Assembly: GCF_005280735.1 (NCBI RefSeq) | Contig: NZ_CP040077.1 | Coordinates: 930,001 to 994,000, forward strand | Source of the DNA: Trinickia violacea | GTDB taxonomy: Bacteria; Pseudomonadota; Gammaproteobacteria; Burkholderiales; Burkholderiaceae | Length of the DNA: 64,000 nt | Direction: 5' to 3' | Part shown: piece by piece, positions 62,210-64,000 of the stretch | Position numbering within the stretch: position 1 is the first letter of the stretch | Layout of the letters: each line of letters begins with the position of its first letter | Notes under the pieces: model-generated | What the model saw: the letters and a program-made list of their open reading frames with translations, nothing else | Databases searched by the model: none | What the model was told of the DNA's origin: nothing | Made by a program: the position numbers and the translations under genes

Positions 62210-62243
62210 GACCGGAGTCGGCGCTTTAACGCTTAATCCGGTC
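62210..62243. repeat. Post-terminator hairpin similar to 55063-55088
   Basis: GACCGGA (62210-62216) pairs with TCCGGTC (62237-62243). The flanking order T run, GTCGACC, GAGT, GGC matches the element after the desaturase terminator. Confidence 0.45.
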
Positions 62244-62377
62244 CGATGTGGCGCGAATTACAAATATCCCGGTTGCTATACAAATAAGCAAGGATATTGC
62301 AACCTGGTTGCGCCCGCTCCGATTATGGGTCTCAAAAAAAGGTTGCAATGCAGGAAAACCCTGGCGAATTCTCAATA

Positions 62378-62405
62378 TTGGCCGTCCCATAATTAGAGTT
62401 ACAAT
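62378..62405 (+). promoter_or_regulatory. Sigma-70-type promoter for the unknown gene at 62472
   Basis: TTGGCC (62378-62383), a 16-base spacer and TACAAT (62400-62405) are followed by a leader of about 60 bases with GGAG before ATG 62472. Confidence 0.55.
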
Positions 62406-62471
62406 GCGCCCGTTCTCAAGGCCACAGGGCCTTCTGGCAATGGATTTAGCAAGGCGCAGGAGACCTACTTA

Positions 62472-63245
62472 ATGCAATTCCAGTTTGCTTACGCCGTGTC
62501 CACCGCGGCCGCGAACGCCAAGGCGGACGCAGCCAGCAACAGGAACGACGGCGGGGCGAGCGTCGGCGAGTCGGTCGCGGCTGCGAAGGAAGCGAACGAT
62601 GCCACTCTTGTCGGCAGCGGCAAAAACGGGGGGCGATCGGGACCTAAGCTTGGACTGGGCGTAACGGCGTCGAAAGCGCGTTACGCCCGGACTGGCGAAG
62701 GCACTGGTGACTGGGCATCGGACTTCAAGGCCATCCTCAAGAAGATCAAGAATATTCAGCCGGACGTGAGCATGTACGGTGGAATGAACCGAACGGGCGG
62801 ACTGCTTGCAAAGCAGGCTCCGCTTGGCAACAGAGCAGCAAACCTTGGCGGCGACGGCGTGCGTGCCGGCAAGGTGGCCGAACTTGCGCCTCGCGCGCAG
62901 GGACGCCGGACCTCGTCGAAAGCGGGCCTCCCGCCGACGCCGGGGACTATCGATGCGGGCTTCGCATTGCAGGACCAAGGGCAGTACGAAGACCGCTTCT
63001 GCACGCCGGCGCAGGTTGTCGCGCACCCCGCGTATGAAGTCATGCACGCGGATGCCGACACACTGCAGCGCGCCGTTTCTATCGATGCGCCCAAGGTGCT
63101 GGAAGCGAAGCCGTCGGACCGTTTTCGGAACGGATCCGTCGGCGCTGTCGCATTCGACGACAAGGGTGATTTGAAAGAAGGCGCCATTACGGTTCACGAC
63201 TTCAAGGACAGCGGCATTGCGGTCCTCGAAGCCGTGGGCATGTAG
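62472..63245 (+). CDS. Unrecognised 257-residue protein
   Basis: The frame begins MQFQFAYAVSTAAANAKAD and is rich in Ala, Gly, Lys and Asn in its first 70 residues. A short helical basic stretch follows (WASDFKAILKKIKNIQPD), and the end is more ordinary (SVGAVAFDDKGDLKEGAITVHDFKD). There is no signal peptide or membrane helix, and I do not recognise a family. AGGAG precedes ATG 62472, a promoter lies 67 bases upstream and a terminator follows, so it looks like an independent, expressed gene. A comparably long open frame exists on the opposite strand, so coding is likely but not proven. Confidence 0.6.
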   Translation: MQFQFAYAVSTAAANAKADAASNRNDGGASVGESVAAAKEANDATLVGSGKNGGRSGPKLGLGVTASKARYARTGEGTGDWASDFKAILKKIKNIQPDVSMYGGMNRTGGLLAKQAPLGNRAANLGGDGVRAGKVAELAPRAQGRRTSSKAGLPPTPGTIDAGFALQDQGQYEDRFCTPAQVVAHPAYEVMHADADTLQRAVSIDAPKVLEAKPSDRFRNGSVGAVAFDDKGDLKEGAITVHDFKDSGIAVLEAVGM

Positions 63246-63262
63246 TGACGGAGCAAAACCTG

Positions 63263-63293
63263 ACGGCACCGCGCACCCGACGGTGCCGTTTTT
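63263..63293 (+). terminator. Intrinsic terminator after the unknown gene
   Basis: ACGGCACCG and CGGTGCCGT flank CGCACCCGA and are followed by a T run (TTTT). Confidence 0.8.
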
Positions 63294-63477
63294 GCATCCG
63301 CCTTTAACGAGCCGGTCTTTGCATCACAAAGGCGCGACCCGTTGGAAGACGGCTAACCCTTACCGGTCTTTTACATCAGTACCCGCAGTGCCGTTGCGAT
63401 TCCGTCACTCACCGCCTACCCGCCGGGGAGCTACGCGAATCCAGTCGCACGGGCTAAGGAGCTTTAAATGGATATCT

Positions 63478-64000
63478 TCATCCAGCAGATCATCAATGGT
63501 CTGGTGCTTGGCAGCGTCTACGCCATCATCGCACTGGGCTATACGATGGTGTACGGCATCTTGGGCATCATCAACTTCGCTCACGGCGACGTGTTGATGG
63601 TAGGCGCGATGGTGGCGCTCTCGGCCATCACTGTGCTGCAGAATCACTTCCCCGGTCTAGGCCATGTGCTGACGCTCGTCATCGGGCTGCTGATCGCGGC
63701 AGGGGTTTGCGCGTGTGTCGGCTACACGATTGAAAAAGTCGCCTACCGGCCGTTGCGCAAGGCGCCGCGTCTCGCCCCGCTGATCACCGCGATCGGCGTG
63801 TCGATTCTGCTGCAGACCATGGCGATGATCATCTGGGGCCGCAATCCGCTGGCATTCCCGCAGCTGCTGCCGACCGATCCGATCAACGTGATCACCGCCG
63901 GCCCGAACAACCCGGGCGCCGTGATCTCGATGACTGAAATCGCGATCATCGTGGTGGCCTTCGTGATGATGGGCGCGCTGCTGCTGCTCGTGCACAAGAC
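63478..64000 (+). CDS. livH: Branched-chain amino acid ABC transporter permease LivH (5' part)
   Basis: The first 174 codons are present; the gene runs off the window. MDIFIQQIINGLVLGSVYAIIALGYTMVYGILGIINFAHGDVLMVGAM is the standard N-terminus of LivH, followed by ACVGYTIEKVAYRPLRKAPRLAPLITAIGVSILLQ. It is one of two membrane subunits importing leucine, isoleucine and valine. AAGGAG lies eight bases before ATG 63478. livM, livG and livF are expected downstream, outside the window. Confidence 0.94.

Larger units (their letters stand above)
62150..62471. other. AT-rich region upstream of unknown gene
   Basis: It contains the ispH terminator, a second hairpin element (62210-62243) and a promoter (62378-62405). 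It is notably AT-rich compared with its neighbours. The short open frames in it lack protein character. Confidence 0.55.

Noticed and set aside
62469..63269. 266-residue minus-strand frame opposite the unknown gene
   Set aside because: It lacks a ribosome-binding site and promoter, while the plus-strand frame has both plus a terminator. It is not excluded completely.

Overview
The window is a chromosomal segment of a GC-rich betaproteobacterium of the Burkholderiaceae (Burkholderia / Paraburkholderia / Trinickia type). I infer this from the protein sequences and from familiar gene orders: ribF-ileS-lspA-coaBC...dut, nadA-nadC with convergent nadB, radC with rpmB-rpmG, fkpB-ispH, icd followed by a cold-shock gene and clpS-clpA, and a livH start. 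No rRNA, tRNA, CRISPR array or intact insertion sequence was found.

1-6.8 kb is an accessory patch, more AT-rich and sparser in genes than the rest. It begins with the 3' end of a LysR regulator gene, followed directly by a decayed Tn3-family transposase tail. Next comes a minus-strand cluster: an HExxH metallopeptidase, a truncated phosphoribosyltransferase and a SLOG-fold nucleotide-binding protein. A patatin-like phospholipase with a multi-helix membrane insert and a small unknown gene follow on the plus strand. A long perfect inverted repeat at 6774-6813 marks the return to core sequence. This patch is the best candidate for an undescribed conflict or nucleotide-signalling system.

6.8-14.3 kb runs mostly on the minus strand: bestrophin-like channel and beta-carbonic anhydrase (overlapping), a second-type ClpP, a degenerate EAL protein, a DHA2 efflux pump and a MocR-type regulator. 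The MocR gene is divergent from a DUF2917 gene across a strongly palindromic operator.

14.3-28.4 kb holds a MerR-citrate synthase fusion divergent from a family III CoA-transferase, a small secreted repeat protein, a HutC-type GntR regulator, an aldo/keto reductase, a Rap1a-like secreted protein, a glycine-rich secreted protein, a complete peptide-type ABC importer operon and a cupin.

28.4-42.7 kb holds a stand-alone EF-G, a DUF192 protein, a small Ala/Lys-rich secreted protein, RluE, isocitrate dehydrogenase, a large lipoprotein, a copper-type module (Cys/His-rich small protein plus CopA-like multicopper oxidase), a cold-shock protein, and ClpS-ClpA.

42.7-57.2 kb is largely housekeeping: dUTPase, an LLM flavin oxidoreductase, CoaBC, LspA, IleS and RibF on the minus strand; then PurN, an RsmB/NOP-type RNA methyltransferase, an MscS channel, a fatty-acid desaturase, NadA and NadC on the plus strand.

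57.2-64 kb holds NadB, L33, L28 and RadC (minus), then FkpB, IspH, an unrecognised 257-residue protein with its own promoter, and the start of LivH, cut by the window end.

All calls were made by reading the sequence and translations. No database search was run.
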